DNA of 64,000 nucleotides from Stenotrophomonas sp. ASS1 (GTDB lineage: Bacteria; Pseudomonadota; Gammaproteobacteria; Xanthomonadales; Xanthomonadaceae), in the NCBI RefSeq assembly GCF_004346925.1, contig NZ_CP031167.1:4236001-4300000 (forward strand), written 5' to 3'. Each line of letters starts with the position of its first letter. Position 1 is the first letter of the stretch. Both the position numbers and the translations under genes were made by a program. The notes under the pieces are model-generated. The model did no database searches and was not told where the DNA came from. It saw only the letters and a list, made by a program, of their open reading frames with translations. This document shows positions 17,182-26,501 of the stretch, piece after piece.

Positions 17182-18144
17182 ATGTCTGATTCTCTCGATA
17201 TTGGCGTGGACGTGGACTCCAAGGAGTTCGTACCGGCAGTGGCCGACCGCAAGGCCGGCGACAGGATCGCCAACACCCGGGCCGGCATAGCCCAGTGGCT
17301 CAACACCTTGCCCCAGCGATGCCGGATTGGCATGGAGGCGACGGGGCGGTACTACGAGTTGTTGGCTCGGATGGCTGGCCAGGCAGGCCACGTTGTCTAT
17401 GTGATCAATCCACGTCTGATCAAGCACTACGGCCGGGCGACGGGCTCGCGTGGCAAGACGGACGCCATGGACGCCGAAGCGATCGCCCGGTACGTGAAGA
17501 AGGAGAACGATCGCCTGCGTGAATACGTACCGCGTACCGACGAGCAGCAACAGATGCACGATTTGCTGCGCAAGCGGCAGACGCTGGTAAAGACACGCGC
17601 GCGCCTGGAGCAATCCTTCGGGGTAAGCAAAAGTGCCCCCGGGGAGCTGTCAGATCTGTTCTGCGCTCTGGCTGGGACGCTGTCCGAGCTGGAAAGCGAA
17701 CTGCAGCGCTTGGGTCGCGATGGAGAGCATGGCACGCTCTACAAGCGCCTGTTGACCATCCCTGGTATCGGCCCCGCTGTCGCCGCTCACCTGATCTACT
17801 ACATGACGAGCTGGCCGTTGGCCAACGCCAACGCGTGGATCGCCTGCACGGGCCTGGATCCCCGGCCCAACGAGTCTGGCGGCAGAACGGGACGGCGTCG
17901 GCTGTCCAAACAGCGCGCGCCAGTGCTGCGCCAGATGCTCTACATGGCCGCCATGGGGCTCAAGCGGTGTCGCCGGGGGCAACCGCTCTACGACGAGCTG
18001 TCAAAACGCGGTCACCCCAGCACCGCGGTCTTCAACATCCTGGCCAGAAAGCTGGCCAGGATCGCCTGGGGTGTCTTCAAAAGCGGCCGGAACTTCGATC
18101 CGGCCATGCTGAAGGTGGGTCAAGCCTGCTTCCAGCAGGCTTGA
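17182..18144 (+). CDS. IS110-family transposase (bridge-RNA-guided recombinase)
   Basis: 320 residues. The N-terminal RuvC-like DEDD domain shows IGVDVDSKEF, GMEATGRYYE and KTDAMDAEAIARY. A coiled-coil/linker follows. The C-terminal Transposase_20 domain has the helix-hairpin IPGIGPAVAAHLIYYM, the NESGGRTGRRRLSKQ segment expected to carry the catalytic Ser, and a LYMAAMGLKR helix. The length is normal and there is no frameshift, so the copy may still be active. It sits centrally in the element described at 16958-18161, which has landed between the ExoD-like gene and the sugar dehydrogenase without breaking either. Confidence 0.95.
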   Translation: MSDSLDIGVDVDSKEFVPAVADRKAGDRIANTRAGIAQWLNTLPQRCRIGMEATGRYYELLARMAGQAGHVVYVINPRLIKHYGRATGSRGKTDAMDAEAIARYVKKENDRLREYVPRTDEQQQMHDLLRKRQTLVKTRARLEQSFGVSKSAPGELSDLFCALAGTLSELESELQRLGRDGEHGTLYKRLLTIPGIGPAVAAHLIYYMTSWPLANANAWIACTGLDPRPNESGGRTGRRRLSKQRAPVLRQMLYMAAMGLKRCRRGQPLYDELSKRGHPSTAVFNILARKLARIAWGVFKSGRNFDPAMLKVGQACFQQA

Positions 18145-18174
18145 CCACGAACATAGGATCTCGACTCTACAAGG

Positions 18175-19485
18175 CTACTTGGCAGACACCCGCCACACCA
18201 CGTCGCCCACGTCGTCGGCGACCAGCAGCGCGCCTTCGGCGTCCATCGCCATGCCCACCGGTGCGCCCATCAGGGTCTTCTCGTCCTTCGAGGCGAAACC
18301 GCTGACCACGGTCTGCGGCCGCCCGGTCGGCTTGCCGTCCTTGAACGGTACGTAGACCACTTCGTAGCCGCTCAGCGGTGAACGATCCCAGCTGCCGTGC
18401 TCGCCGATGAAGGCGCCGCCGTGGTACTGCGCCGGCAGTGCCTGGCCGGTGTAGAACAACAGGCCCAGCGGTGCCACGTGCGAGCCGATGGCGTAGTCCG
18501 GCACGATCGCCTTGGCCACCAGGTCCGGCCGCTGCGGCTTCACGCGCTCGTCCACGTGCTGGCCGTAGTAGCTGTAGGGCCAGCCGTAGAAGCCATCCTC
18601 CTTCACCGAGGTGAGGTAGTCCGGCACGAGGTCGGCACCGATCTCATCGCGTTCGTTCGCGACTGCCCACAGCTGGCCGGTGCTCGGCTCCCAGTCCAGC
18701 CCGGTCGGGTTGCGGATGCCCGACGCAAAGATGCGGCTGCCACGGGTGGCCACGTCCACTTCCAGCACCACTGCGCGGCGGTATTCAACGGCCAGGCCAT
18801 TCTCGGTGATGTTGCTGTTGGAGCCCACGCCCACGTACAGCTTGCGGCCATCGCGGCTGGCCAGCAGTTCCTTGGTCCAGTGGTGGTTGATGGTGCTGGG
18901 CAGGTCGGTGAACTCACGGCCCTTGTCGGACATGCGGGTTTCACCCGGCACGTAGTGGTACTGCATGATGTTGCCGGTGTTGGCCACGTACAGCGTGTCA
19001 CCGATCAGTTGGATGCCGAACGGCGAATGCAGGCCTTCGATGTACACGTGCTGGGTCCACGTGGCAGTACCAGGCGCACGGCGCAGCAGGGTGACCCGGT
19101 TGCCGCCCTTGCCGGCCTTGCCCGAGCGCGCCTTGACCTTGCCGGCGATCCACTGCTTGGGCGTGGTGACCGGTTCTTCGCCGGGGCCATTGCCCTCCAC
19201 CACCAGCACATCGCCGTTGGGCAGAGTCAACAATCGCCGCGGATGCTGCAGGTTGGCGGCGATGCGTTCGATCTTCAGGCCTTCGGCCACCGTGGGTGAC
19301 TGGCCCTCGGCCCAACCCACGCCGCGCGGTACCTGCATCGGCGGCATCAGGAAGTTCTTCGGTGCCGGCAGTGGTGGCTTCGCACCGGATTGGTCGGTGG
19401 GGTGGTACTCGGCCTTGCCGGCACAGGCCGACAGGGTCACGGCCAGCGCCAGCGCGGCCACGGTGGGCAGGATGTGCTTAGCCAT
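18175..19485 (-). CDS. PQQ-type sugar (sorbosone) dehydrogenase lipoprotein
   Basis: 436 residues with a lipoprotein signal (lipobox LSAC near residues 18-21). The body is a six-bladed beta-propeller of the soluble glucose/sorbosone dehydrogenase family. Typical stretches are NLQHPRRLLTLPNGDVLVVE, a FGIQLIGDTLYVANT blade, IRNPTGLDWEPSTGQLWAVANERDE (calcium/PQQ neighbourhood) and YDGWPYSYYG-like FYGWPYSYYG. It is predicted to oxidise sugars or aldehydes in the periplasm, passing electrons to the respiratory chain. It overlaps the stop of the upstream membrane gene by 8 bp, so both are one operon. Actual cofactor and substrate are not provable from sequence. Confidence 0.85.
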   Translation of the reverse strand: MAKHILPTVAALALAVTLSACAGKAEYHPTDQSGAKPPLPAPKNFLMPPMQVPRGVGWAEGQSPTVAEGLKIERIAANLQHPRRLLTLPNGDVLVVEGNGPGEEPVTTPKQWIAGKVKARSGKAGKGGNRVTLLRRAPGTATWTQHVYIEGLHSPFGIQLIGDTLYVANTGNIMQYHYVPGETRMSDKGREFTDLPSTINHHWTKELLASRDGRKLYVGVGSNSNITENGLAVEYRRAVVLEVDVATRGSRIFASGIRNPTGLDWEPSTGQLWAVANERDEIGADLVPDYLTSVKEDGFYGWPYSYYGQHVDERVKPQRPDLVAKAIVPDYAIGSHVAPLGLLFYTGQALPAQYHGGAFIGEHGSWDRSPLSGYEVVYVPFKDGKPTGRPQTVVSGFASKDEKTLMGAPVGMAMDAEGALLVADDVGDVVWRVSAK

Positions 19486-19921
19486 GACGACCTCCCTGCA
19501 GCACCGGCGGCTGCAACGACAGCAGGAGCAGGCCCAGTGCGATCAGGGCCACGGTCAGCGCCGACAGGATCGTGCCCGGCACGGCAACGGCATACGCATC
19601 GCGGCTGTGCACGAAGGCGTTCCAGATGGCCAGCACCACTGCGACCAGGTTGAGGAAGAAGTCGATGCGGTCGATGCGCGTGGCGGTGCCGTTGCGGCGC
19701 CAGACCGCGAACAGGTTGATCAGGCGCGGAATGATGGCGATCAACAGGCCGAAGGTGATCAGCCAGGCGGCGGCCTTGCCCCACATCACCTCGGCGCTGT
19801 TGAGGTAGATCGCGTCGAAGATCAGCGCGCCGACGAAGAAGCCGAAGGGTATCGGGTTCAACAGGCTGAACAGCGTGGTGCCGAGGCCGCGATGGGCCTG
19901 GGCCAGAGGGTTGACCATCAT
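19478..19921 (-). CDS. DUF2231-like four-helix membrane protein
   Basis: The start at ATG 19921 (MMVNPLAQAHRGLGTTLFSLLNPIPF) gives 147 residues with four hydrophobic helices and an early NPIPFGFF turn, as in DUF2231 membrane proteins. It is followed with an 8-bp overlap by the sugar dehydrogenase lipoprotein gene. Family members often accompany periplasmic redox enzymes and have been suggested to act in electron transfer or anchoring; no heme ligand pattern is obvious here beyond scattered residues. Function is therefore inferred from the tight operon only. Confidence 0.75.
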   Translation of the reverse strand: MMVNPLAQAHRGLGTTLFSLLNPIPFGFFVGALIFDAIYLNSAEVMWGKAAAWLITFGLLIAIIPRLINLFAVWRRNGTATRIDRIDFFLNLVAVVLAIWNAFVHSRDAYAVAVPGTILSALTVALIALGLLLLSLQPPVLQGGRHG

Positions 19922-19987
19922 CGTGCTCCGATGCGGAAGGGTGCACGCGCTGTAGTAGCACAGCCGGATGTGAGGGGGCGCGATGAT

Positions 19988-20042
19988 GCCGGGTAGATCC
20001 ACGCCATGTGTGGATGCGGATGCCAACCCAGGTGGGCACCTA
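19988..20042. repeat. REP elements upstream of secreted protease gene
   Basis: GTAGATCCACGCCATGTGTGGAT and a GTAG-type GCCAACCC-AGGTGGGCACCTACC half lie in the 307-bp gap between two divergent genes. The rest of the gap (20043-20228) should carry the protease promoter; no clear operator was seen. Confidence 0.55.
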
Positions 20043-20228
20043 CCAGATGCGGGCCGCTGCATTCGTCATTACCCCACGGCATAAGTGTTTGTGACGCAAT
20101 CGGCACATCTGCAGATTGGGAGTGTGAAGAGGTAGGGGGTTGTTCGTTGTGTCGCGTTTGGCTCGTTGCGATGGGGCAGTTCCGCCCCGCCGTCCTGCCA
20201 TGCCGATTCACAACAGAAGGATTCGTGT

Positions 20229-21980
20229 ATGAAGCGACACACGCAACGCTCCGCGCGCCTGGCCCTTGCCACTGCCCTGGTGCTGGGCAGCCTGGCCGCC
20301 ACCGCCCAGGCCCAACAGGCCGATCCGCTGGCCGGGCGTCAGTGGCATCTGCTCAACACCGGACAGGCCGTACTGGGCGATACCCTGCCGGTGGCTGGCA
20401 ACGATCTGAACGTGGATGGCCTGTTCCGCAATGGCATCCGTGGCCAGGGCGTCACCATCGCCATCGTCGATGACGGCCTGCAGATCGCACACCCGGACCT
20501 GGCCGCCAACGTCGCGGCGGTCGCGGGCAAGAACTTCGCCAACCAGAGCAACAACCCTTCACCGTCCAATCCGGACCGCGACAATCACGGCACCATGGTC
20601 GGCGGCATCGCCGGTGCAGTAGGTGCCAACAATCTGGGCGTGCGCGGCGTGGCCTCGGCGGCCACCCTGAAGGGCTTCAATTTCCTGGCGTCCAATGCCC
20701 AGGGCAATTCGAATTCCAACATCGAGTACTCGTGGTGGGACGGCGCCGAAGTGGCCGATGTGGGGGTCTTCAACAACAGCTGGGGCTCCAGCCCGGGCAA
20801 CCCCAACCTGCCGCTGGCCTACAGCCAGAACGACATCGCCGCCTATGAGCAGGCCATGTCCGGCACCCGTGGTGGGCGCGGTGGCATCTACGTGAAGGCC
20901 GCCGGCAACAACCACAACAACGGCGCACGCTCGGATGGCACCGACATCTGCTCGGCAGACACCAAGAACCGCAACACGGGTTGCATTCCGGCCGGTCGCG
21001 ACCCGCGTAACAACCTGTTCAACGTGATCACCGTTGCCGCCGTGCGCGCCGATGGCGTGCGCTCGTCCTACTCGTCCACCGGCTCGGCGCTGTGGGTGTC
21101 CGGCTTCGGCGGTGAGAATGGTTGGCAGCGGCAGGTCGTGCCGGGGCAGCTGGCGATCCGCTACGATCCGGCCATCCTCACCACCGATGTCACCGGCTGC
21201 GCGCAGGGCAGCAACAAGAACACGAGCCTGCGCAACACCTTGGACGGCGACCAGTCTGCCATCGATAGCACCTGCAACTACACCGGCAAGATGAACGGCA
21301 CCTCGGCGGCCACGCCGATGGTGTCGGGCGTGGCGGCACTGCTGCTGGAGACCAACCCGAACCTGTCCTACCGCGATGTGAAGTACATCCTGGCCACCAC
21401 CGCCACCCGCACCGATCCGAACCGGGCAGCGGTGACCCACTCCGACGGCCGCGTGCTGGTGCCGGGCTGGACGGTGAATGCCGCCGGCCGTGCCTACAGC
21501 AACTGGTACGGTTTCGGTGTGGTCAATGCGGCACGCGCGGTACAGGTCGCAGAGGACTTCCAGCCGCTGGGTGCACTGGTGGATAGTGGCTGGCGCAACA
21601 CGACGCGTACCGTGGCCATCGGCAATACCTCGGCGGCCGCGGCGCGCCTGACCTTCCAGCTCGCCAACGGTGCACGCAACATCGAGAGCGTGCAGCTCGG
21701 CTTCCGCGTCAACCACAGCAACACCCGCCAGCTGCAGTTCGTGCTGATCTCGCCCAGTGGCACCCGCAGCGTGGTGCAGCCGGCATTCACCGCGATCGGC
21801 TCTGGCCTCAATGGTGTCCAGCGCAACTTCACCAACTGGGACCTGCTGTCCAGCAATGCCTTCCTGGATGAGAACGCCACGGGCACCTGGACGCTGGAAG
21901 TCACCGACCTGGGGCAGGCCGCGAACGCTGCATCGCGTGGCAACCTCGAATTCTTCAAGATCCGCGTTCTGGGGCACTGA
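20229..21980 (+). CDS. Secreted S8 (kexin-like) serine protease with P domain
   Basis: 583 residues from ATG 20229, with a signal peptide ending at AQAQQ. The catalytic triad is visible in context: Asp in VTIAIVDDGLQIAHPDL, His in DRDNHGTMVGGIAG, Ser in NGTSAATPMVSGVA, with the oxyanion Asn in KAAGNNHNN. The C-terminal ~140 residues form a P/homo-B beta-sandwich (SVQLGFRVNHSNTRQLQF, GTWTLEVTDLG), as in proprotein convertases and Aeromonas ASP. There is no obvious N-terminal inhibitor propeptide: the mature sequence starts with DPLAGRQWHL almost directly after the signal. This fits the next gene supplying a separate chaperone. The stop overlaps that gene's start (TGATG). Confidence 0.92.
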   Translation: MKRHTQRSARLALATALVLGSLAATAQAQQADPLAGRQWHLLNTGQAVLGDTLPVAGNDLNVDGLFRNGIRGQGVTIAIVDDGLQIAHPDLAANVAAVAGKNFANQSNNPSPSNPDRDNHGTMVGGIAGAVGANNLGVRGVASAATLKGFNFLASNAQGNSNSNIEYSWWDGAEVADVGVFNNSWGSSPGNPNLPLAYSQNDIAAYEQAMSGTRGGRGGIYVKAAGNNHNNGARSDGTDICSADTKNRNTGCIPAGRDPRNNLFNVITVAAVRADGVRSSYSSTGSALWVSGFGGENGWQRQVVPGQLAIRYDPAILTTDVTGCAQGSNKNTSLRNTLDGDQSAIDSTCNYTGKMNGTSAATPMVSGVAALLLETNPNLSYRDVKYILATTATRTDPNRAAVTHSDGRVLVPGWTVNAAGRAYSNWYGFGVVNAARAVQVAEDFQPLGALVDSGWRNTTRTVAIGNTSAAAARLTFQLANGARNIESVQLGFRVNHSNTRQLQFVLISPSGTRSVVQPAFTAIGSGLNGVQRNFTNWDLLSSNAFLDENATGTWTLEVTDLGQAANAASRGNLEFFKIRVLGH

Positions 21981-22573
21981 TGATGAAGACGACCATTCTG
22001 TTGAGCACCCTCGCCCTCGCGGCGATGACCACCACCGCCTGGGCACAGAGCTCGGGCCAGACACCTCCGGCGAAGACCTTGTCGACCGTAGACACGCAGC
22101 AGTTGAAGGCGGAGGCCACCGGCCGTTCGTTCAATGTGGGCGGCTCGCGCTTCCAGCTGGCACCGTCGGCAACCGTGCAGCAGGCCAGCGGCGGCCAGTT
22201 CAGGATCACCACCGGGGCTGATGCCAGCGCGGCGGCCGTCGGCACCCGCAGCAAGCGGTCCACGGATGCGTCTACCGGTGTGGCCACACGTGCGGATGCC
22301 GGTGCCAGCAAGTTTGCGGCCGCTGTCTCCAACGATGGCGCACCGGTCGTGGCGACCTCGCGGGTCAAGGTGTTCTTCACCGATGCGGCTTCGGCTCAGC
22401 GTGCGGCCACCGCCACCGGCGGCACCGTGGTGAAGGTATCCAAGGCCTCGGGCCGCGCGATTGTGGAGTACCCGTCGGTGAACGCGGCGCTGGATGCGAC
22501 CACCAAGCTGCTGTCGACCGCCGGCATCAAGGCGGCCGAGCCGGACGTGGTGCAGTGGGAAGAAACCAAGTAA
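21980..22573 (+). CDS. Secreted propeptide-like partner of the S8 protease
   Basis: 197 residues with a signal peptide (cleavage near AWAQS), translationally coupled to the protease stop (TGATG). The middle is low-complexity and Ala/Ser/Thr-rich. The C-terminal ~70 residues (VKVFFTDAASAQRAA ... GRAIVEYPSVNAAL ... GIKAAEPDVVQWEE) look like a subtilase I9-type propeptide fold ending in the AEPD-like strand that normally blocks the active site. Known parallel: Aeromonas ASP protease needs a separately encoded ORF2 chaperone for folding. I infer an external chaperone/inhibitor role; there is no direct homology proof. Confidence 0.65.
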   Translation: MMKTTILLSTLALAAMTTTAWAQSSGQTPPAKTLSTVDTQQLKAEATGRSFNVGGSRFQLAPSATVQQASGGQFRITTGADASAAAVGTRSKRSTDASTGVATRADAGASKFAAAVSNDGAPVVATSRVKVFFTDAASAQRAATATGGTVVKVSKASGRAIVEYPSVNAALDATTKLLSTAGIKAAEPDVVQWEETK

Positions 22574-22639
22574 GGCGTTGAGTGGTGCCCCTGGCCGGTT
22601 GGCTCTCCTGGCCGGTCGGGGGATTGGTGTGTGGGGGGT

Positions 22640-22683
22640 GTGCCGACCAACGGTCGGCACCCACGTGTCGACCAAGGTCGACA
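22640..22683. repeat. REP palindromes between protease operon and SCO gene
   Basis: GTGCCGACC-AAC-GGTCGGCAC (22640-22660) and TGTCGACC-AA-GGTCGACA (22666-22683) lie between two convergent genes and probably serve as a bidirectional 3' element. Confidence 0.7.
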
Positions 22684-22739
22684 CCTACCGGGGCAGCGGG
22701 CGCGACGAACTGGCGGCATCAGCCGGGCATGGCCCAGGA

Positions 22740-23453
22740 TTACCCGGCAGCGAGCGTGTCGCTTTGCTTGAGGTGGCAGCTGGCCAGCGGGCCGTTGCCG
22801 GCGGCCGGATGGCCAGGCTCGAGCAGCAGGCGCTGCACGTCCGAGAACAGCTTGTCCACCGGCATGCCATAGGGCGCGAACAGGCGCAGGCGGCCTTGGC
22901 GATCAAACACGTAGCCACCAGCAATGTGGCTCATGGTGTAGGTCTCCGGCACCGGGCCGGGTTCCTTTTCGTAGAACGCCTTGAAGTCGCTGGCCATCGC
23001 GGCCAGTTGCGCTTCGTTGCCGACCAGTGCGATCGCCTTGGGGTCGAACGCTTCCACGTAGGTGCGGGCGACTTCGGGCGTGTCGCGTGCGGGATCGACA
23101 CTGACGAACACTACCTGCAGCTGGTCGGCATCCTTGCCCATCAGGTGCTTGACCTGGCTGAGCTCGACCATGGTGGTCGGGCACACGTCCGGGCAGCTGG
23201 TGAAGCCAAAGAACAGATAGGTCACCTGCCCCTGCAGGTCCCTTGGCCCACGCACGGTGCCGTGGCTGTCGGGCATCGACCACTGCTGGCCGAGTTCTTC
23301 GCAGGCGATGTCCTTGGAATAGAAGTCCATGCGCGACTGCGCACTGCAACCGGCCAGCAGGCCGATGGCCAGGCCTGCCAGCAGCGGCAGGCGGAAACGG
23401 GGAGAGAACAACGAACGGGTAACAGCAGCAAAGCGCTTCACGGGTACCACCAA
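22740..23453 (-). CDS. SCO1/SenC copper chaperone lipoprotein
   Basis: 237 residues with a lipobox (LLAGC) and the thioredoxin-like SCO fold. The copper-binding CxxxC is in TSCPDVCPTT and the distal His in TMSHIAGGYVFD. SCO proteins deliver copper to terminal oxidases. Its place 101 bp downstream of cyoABCD on the same strand suggests service to Cu-B of the bo3 oxidase, although classic SCO targets are CuA enzymes. The start is uncertain: the frame opens with TTG at 23453, with a GTG next. The C-terminal tail after the fold (GNGPLASCHLKQ) is unusual, with an extra Cys. Confidence 0.9.
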   Translation of the reverse strand: MVVPVKRFAAVTRSLFSPRFRLPLLAGLAIGLLAGCSAQSRMDFYSKDIACEELGQQWSMPDSHGTVRGPRDLQGQVTYLFFGFTSCPDVCPTTMVELSQVKHLMGKDADQLQVVFVSVDPARDTPEVARTYVEAFDPKAIALVGNEAQLAAMASDFKAFYEKEPGPVPETYTMSHIAGGYVFDRQGRLRLFAPYGMPVDKLFSDVQRLLLEPGHPAAGNGPLASCHLKQSDTLAAG

Positions 23454-23511
23454 CGCAGACGCGGGCGGGGTCTCGGTCAGGCCTGCCCGTGGGGGAAAGA
23501 GGACGGAGGTG

Positions 23512-23547
23512 CCGGGGTGATCGCGCGGTCCATGCCGATCACCCCGG
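23512..23547 (-). terminator. Perfect 11-bp hairpin after cyoD
   Basis: CCGGGGTGATC / GATCACCCCGG with a 14-base loop, 6 bp past the cyoD stop and before the SCO gene. There is no T-run. It is likely a partial terminator or mRNA 3' stabiliser separating cyo from SCO expression. Confidence 0.65.
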
Positions 23548-23553
23548 CCACGG

Positions 23554-23886
23554 TCAGTTGATCATCATGTGGTAGTGCATGCTCCAGATGATCCAGACCG
23601 ACAGTGCGACGACGATGAACAGGATCACCAGGGTGAACACGAAGCTGGCCAGGTTCCAGCCACCTTCGGACTTACGGTCCATGTGCAGGAAATAGACCAG
23701 CTGCACCAGGATCTGCGCCACCGCGAAGCCGACCAGCAGGAACAGCGTGAGCGGCCGCGACAGCACCGGGTTCATCACCAGCGCGAACGGCACCACGGTC
23801 AGCAGCGCGCACAGCACGAAGCCGATCAGGTAGGACTTGGTGGAGCCGTGCGCATTGCCGGCGCGCGAGGTTTCGACGTGGGCCAT
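23554..23886 (-). CDS. cyoD: Cytochrome bo3 ubiquinol oxidase subunit IV
   Basis: 110 residues with three membrane helices and the CyoD pattern (SYLIGFVLCALLTVVPFALV; QILVQLVYFLHMD). It is the last gene of cyoABCD, one base after the cyoC stop. Subunit IV assists assembly and Cu-B insertion in the bo3 oxidase of the inner membrane. Confidence 0.95.
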   Translation of the reverse strand: MAHVETSRAGNAHGSTKSYLIGFVLCALLTVVPFALVMNPVLSRPLTLFLLVGFAVAQILVQLVYFLHMDRKSEGGWNLASFVFTLVILFIVVALSVWIIWSMHYHMMIN

Positions 23887-23887
23887 G

Positions 23888-24523
23888 TCAGAAGGCTCCG
23901 ATCAGGTAGACGAAGGTGAAGACGCAGATCCACACCAGGTCCAGGAAGTGCCAGAACAGGCTCAGGCACGACACGCGGGTGATGTTGGTCGGGGTCAGGC
24001 CGCGGCTGTAGACCTGGTGCATGACCACCGCCATCCAGATCAGGCCGCTGGCCACGTGCAGGCCGTGGGTGGCGACCAGGGCGAAGAACGCCGACAGGTA
24101 GGCACTGGTGCTGGGGCCCGCGCCTTCGTGGATCAGGTGCGAGAACTCGTAGATCTCCATGCCGATGAACGAGGCACCGAGCACGAAGGTCACGCCCAGC
24201 CAGCGCAGCACTGCCGAGGTGTCGTGACGATGCATCGCCAGCACGGCCTGGCCGTAGGTGATGCTGGAAACCAGCAGCAGGAAGGTCTCGGCCATCACGA
24301 ACGGCAGCGAGAACAGGTCCTTGCCGGTGGGGCCGCCGGCGTAGGCGGTGCTGAGCACCGCGTACGAGGCGAACAGCGAACCGAACAGCACCAGGTCGGA
24401 CATGAGGTAGACCCACATGCCGAACACCTTCATGCCGCCCTGTTCGTGGCCATGGTCGTGTTCGTGGTGGTCCTCGTGCGCCTGCGTGTCGCTGGCCAGC
24501 TCGGGGCGGGTCAACAGGTTCAT
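23888..24523 (-). CDS. cyoC: Cytochrome bo3 ubiquinol oxidase subunit III
   Basis: 211 residues and five predicted helices, with the subunit III signatures [28 protein letters not shown] and [18 protein letters not shown]. The N terminus has a short His-rich stretch ([14 protein letters not shown]) that could bind metal ions; this is an addition compared with E. coli CyoC. It overlaps cyoB by 4 bp. Subunit III stabilises the oxidase core and does not carry redox centres. Confidence 0.96.
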   Translation of the reverse strand: MNLLTRPELASDTQAHEDHHEHDHGHEQGGMKVFGMWVYLMSDLVLFGSLFASYAVLSTAYAGGPTGKDLFSLPFVMAETFLLLVSSITYGQAVLAMHRHDTSAVLRWLGVTFVLGASFIGMEIYEFSHLIHEGAGPSTSAYLSAFFALVATHGLHVASGLIWMAVVMHQVYSRGLTPTNITRVSCLSLFWHFLDLVWICVFTFVYLIGAF

Positions 24524-26496
24524 GCGCGTACCTCCTTCAGCTTGGCAAGGTTGGCCGCTTCGGTGCGCGCCACCTCTTCGGAACTGACGTAGTAGTCCAC
24601 GTCCTCGTCATAGGACCGCACGATCAGGGTCACGATCATCGCGATGAAGCTGGCCGCGGCCATCCACCAGATGTGCCAGACCAGGGCGAAGCACAACACC
24701 AGGATCCAGATGTTGAGGATCAGCGGCACGCCGGTGTTCTTCGGCATGTGGATCGGTGCGTACTTCTTCGGCGGCGGCGGCAGGCCGCGCTTCTTCGCTT
24801 CGTGGAAGGCATCCAGCTCATCGGCCTTGGGCACCACGGCGAAGTTGTAGAACGGCGGCGGCGACGGCGTGGCCCATTCCAGCGTGCGCGCATTCCACGG
24901 GTCGCCGGTCAGGTCCAGGTTGCGCTTGCGGTCGCGCACGCTCACGTAGATCTGTACCAGCATCAGGATGATGCCCGCGAACACGAACAGTGCACCGATG
25001 AAGGCGGCGATCAGGTACGGCGTCCACGCCGGGTTGTCGTACTGGTTCATGCGGCGGGTCATGCCCATGAAGCCGAGCATGTACAGCGGCATGAAGGCCA
25101 GGTAGAAACCGATCACCCAGCAGGCGAACGACCACTTGCCCAGGCGCTCGTTGAGGGTGAAGCCGAACACCTTCGGGAACCAGTAGGCGAAGCCGGCCAG
25201 GTAGCCGAACAGCGCGCCGCCGATGATGGTGTTGTGGAAGTGCGCGACCAGGAACAGGCTGTTGTGCAGCAGGAAGTCCGCGCCCGGAATGGCCAGCAGC
25301 ACGCCGGTCATGCCACCGATGGTGAAGGTGACCAGGAAGGCGATGGTCCACAGCATCGGCACGCTGAACTCAACGCGACCGCCGTACATGGTGAACAGCC
25401 AGGTGAAGATCTTCACGCCGGTGGGAATGGCGATGATCATCGTCATGATGCCGAAGAAGGCATTGACGCTGGCACCGGAGCCCATGGTGAAGAAGTGGTG
25501 CAGCCAGACGATGAACGACAGGATGCCGATCGCCAGGGTGGCGCCCACCATTGACTTGTAGCCGAACAGCTTCTTGCGCGCGAACGTGGCGGTCACTTCA
25601 GAGAAGATGCCGAACGCCGGCAGCACCAGGATGTACACCTCTGGATGGCCCCAGGCCCACACCAGGTTCACGTACATCATCGGGTTGCCACCCAACGTGT
25701 TGGTGTAGAAGTTGAAGTCCAGGTAGCGGTCCAGGGTGAGCGCACCCAGCGCCACGGTCAGGATCGGGAAGGCGGCGATGATGATCACGCTGGTGACCAG
25801 CACGGTCCAGGTGAACACCGGCATCTTCATCAGGGTCATGCCCGGCGCACGCATGCGCAGGATGGTGATGAACAGGTTGACGCCGGTCAGCAAGGTGCCG
25901 ATGCCCGAAGCCTGCAACGCCCAGATGTAGTAATCAACACCGACCCCTGGACTGAACTCGATGCCCGACAGCGGCGGATAGGCTACCCAGCCGGTCATGG
26001 CGAATTCGCCAACGCCCAGCGAGATCATCATCAGCGCAGCGCCGACCACGAAGATCCAGAAGCTGAAGGCGTTGAGGAACGGGAACGCCATGTCGCGCGC
26101 GCCGATCTGCAGCGGCACGATGATGTTCATCAGGCCGACCACGAACGGGGTGGCCACGAAGAAGATCATGATCACGCCGTGCGCGGTGAAGATCTGGTCG
26201 TAGTGCTCAGGTGGCAGGAAGCCGTCACTGCCCGGGCCAGCCGCGGCCAGCTGGGCGCGCATCATCAGCGCATCGGCAAAGCCACGCACCAGCATGACCA
26301 GCGCTACCACCACGTACATGATGCCGATCTTCTTGTGGTCCACGGTGGTGAACCAGTCACGCCACAGCGGGCCCCACAGCTTGAAGTACGTCACCGCGCC
26401 AAGCAGCGCGAGGCCACCCAGCACCATGGCCGCCAATGTGACCACGACGATCGGCTCGTGCAGCGGCACGGCCTCCCACGTCAATTTACCCAACAT
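24520..26496 (-). CDS. cyoB: Cytochrome bo3 ubiquinol oxidase subunit I
   Basis: 658 residues with 15 predicted helices. The heme and copper ligands are in their expected motifs: [11 protein letters not shown] (heme b His), [14 protein letters not shown] (Cu-B His with the cross-linked Tyr), WLHHFFTMG (two Cu-B His) and [12 protein letters not shown] (heme o3 and heme b His). This is the catalytic proton-pumping subunit that reduces O2 using ubiquinol. It lies between cyoA (5 bp gap) and cyoC (4 bp overlap). Confidence 0.98.
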   Translation of the reverse strand: MLGKLTWEAVPLHEPIVVVTLAAMVLGGLALLGAVTYFKLWGPLWRDWFTTVDHKKIGIMYVVVALVMLVRGFADALMMRAQLAAAGPGSDGFLPPEHYDQIFTAHGVIMIFFVATPFVVGLMNIIVPLQIGARDMAFPFLNAFSFWIFVVGAALMMISLGVGEFAMTGWVAYPPLSGIEFSPGVGVDYYIWALQASGIGTLLTGVNLFITILRMRAPGMTLMKMPVFTWTVLVTSVIIIAAFPILTVALGALTLDRYLDFNFYTNTLGGNPMMYVNLVWAWGHPEVYILVLPAFGIFSEVTATFARKKLFGYKSMVGATLAIGILSFIVWLHHFFTMGSGASVNAFFGIMTMIIAIPTGVKIFTWLFTMYGGRVEFSVPMLWTIAFLVTFTIGGMTGVLLAIPGADFLLHNSLFLVAHFHNTIIGGALFGYLAGFAYWFPKVFGFTLNERLGKWSFACWVIGFYLAFMPLYMLGFMGMTRRMNQYDNPAWTPYLIAAFIGALFVFAGIILMLVQIYVSVRDRKRNLDLTGDPWNARTLEWATPSPPPFYNFAVVPKADELDAFHEAKKRGLPPPPKKYAPIHMPKNTGVPLILNIWILVLCFALVWHIWWMAAASFIAMIVTLIVRSYDEDVDYYVSSEEVARTEAANLAKLKEVRA

Positions 26497-26501
26497 GTTC
26501 G

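Larger units (their letters stand above)
16958..18161 (+). mobile_element. IS110-family insertion sequence in a REP palindrome
   Basis: Boundaries are defined by the interrupted REP. The left flank ends CATGG-CT (16951-16957), and the right end of the element reads GGAT-CT (to 18161) followed by the rest of the REP. The CT core appears at both junctions, with no terminal inverted repeats, as known for IS110 elements with a CT core such as IS621. The element is about 1.2 kb and contains one transposase gene. About 220 bp of non-coding DNA precede the transposase and only ~17 bp follow it, the layout of the IS110 subgroup, in which the bridge RNA lies upstream. Confidence 0.88.
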
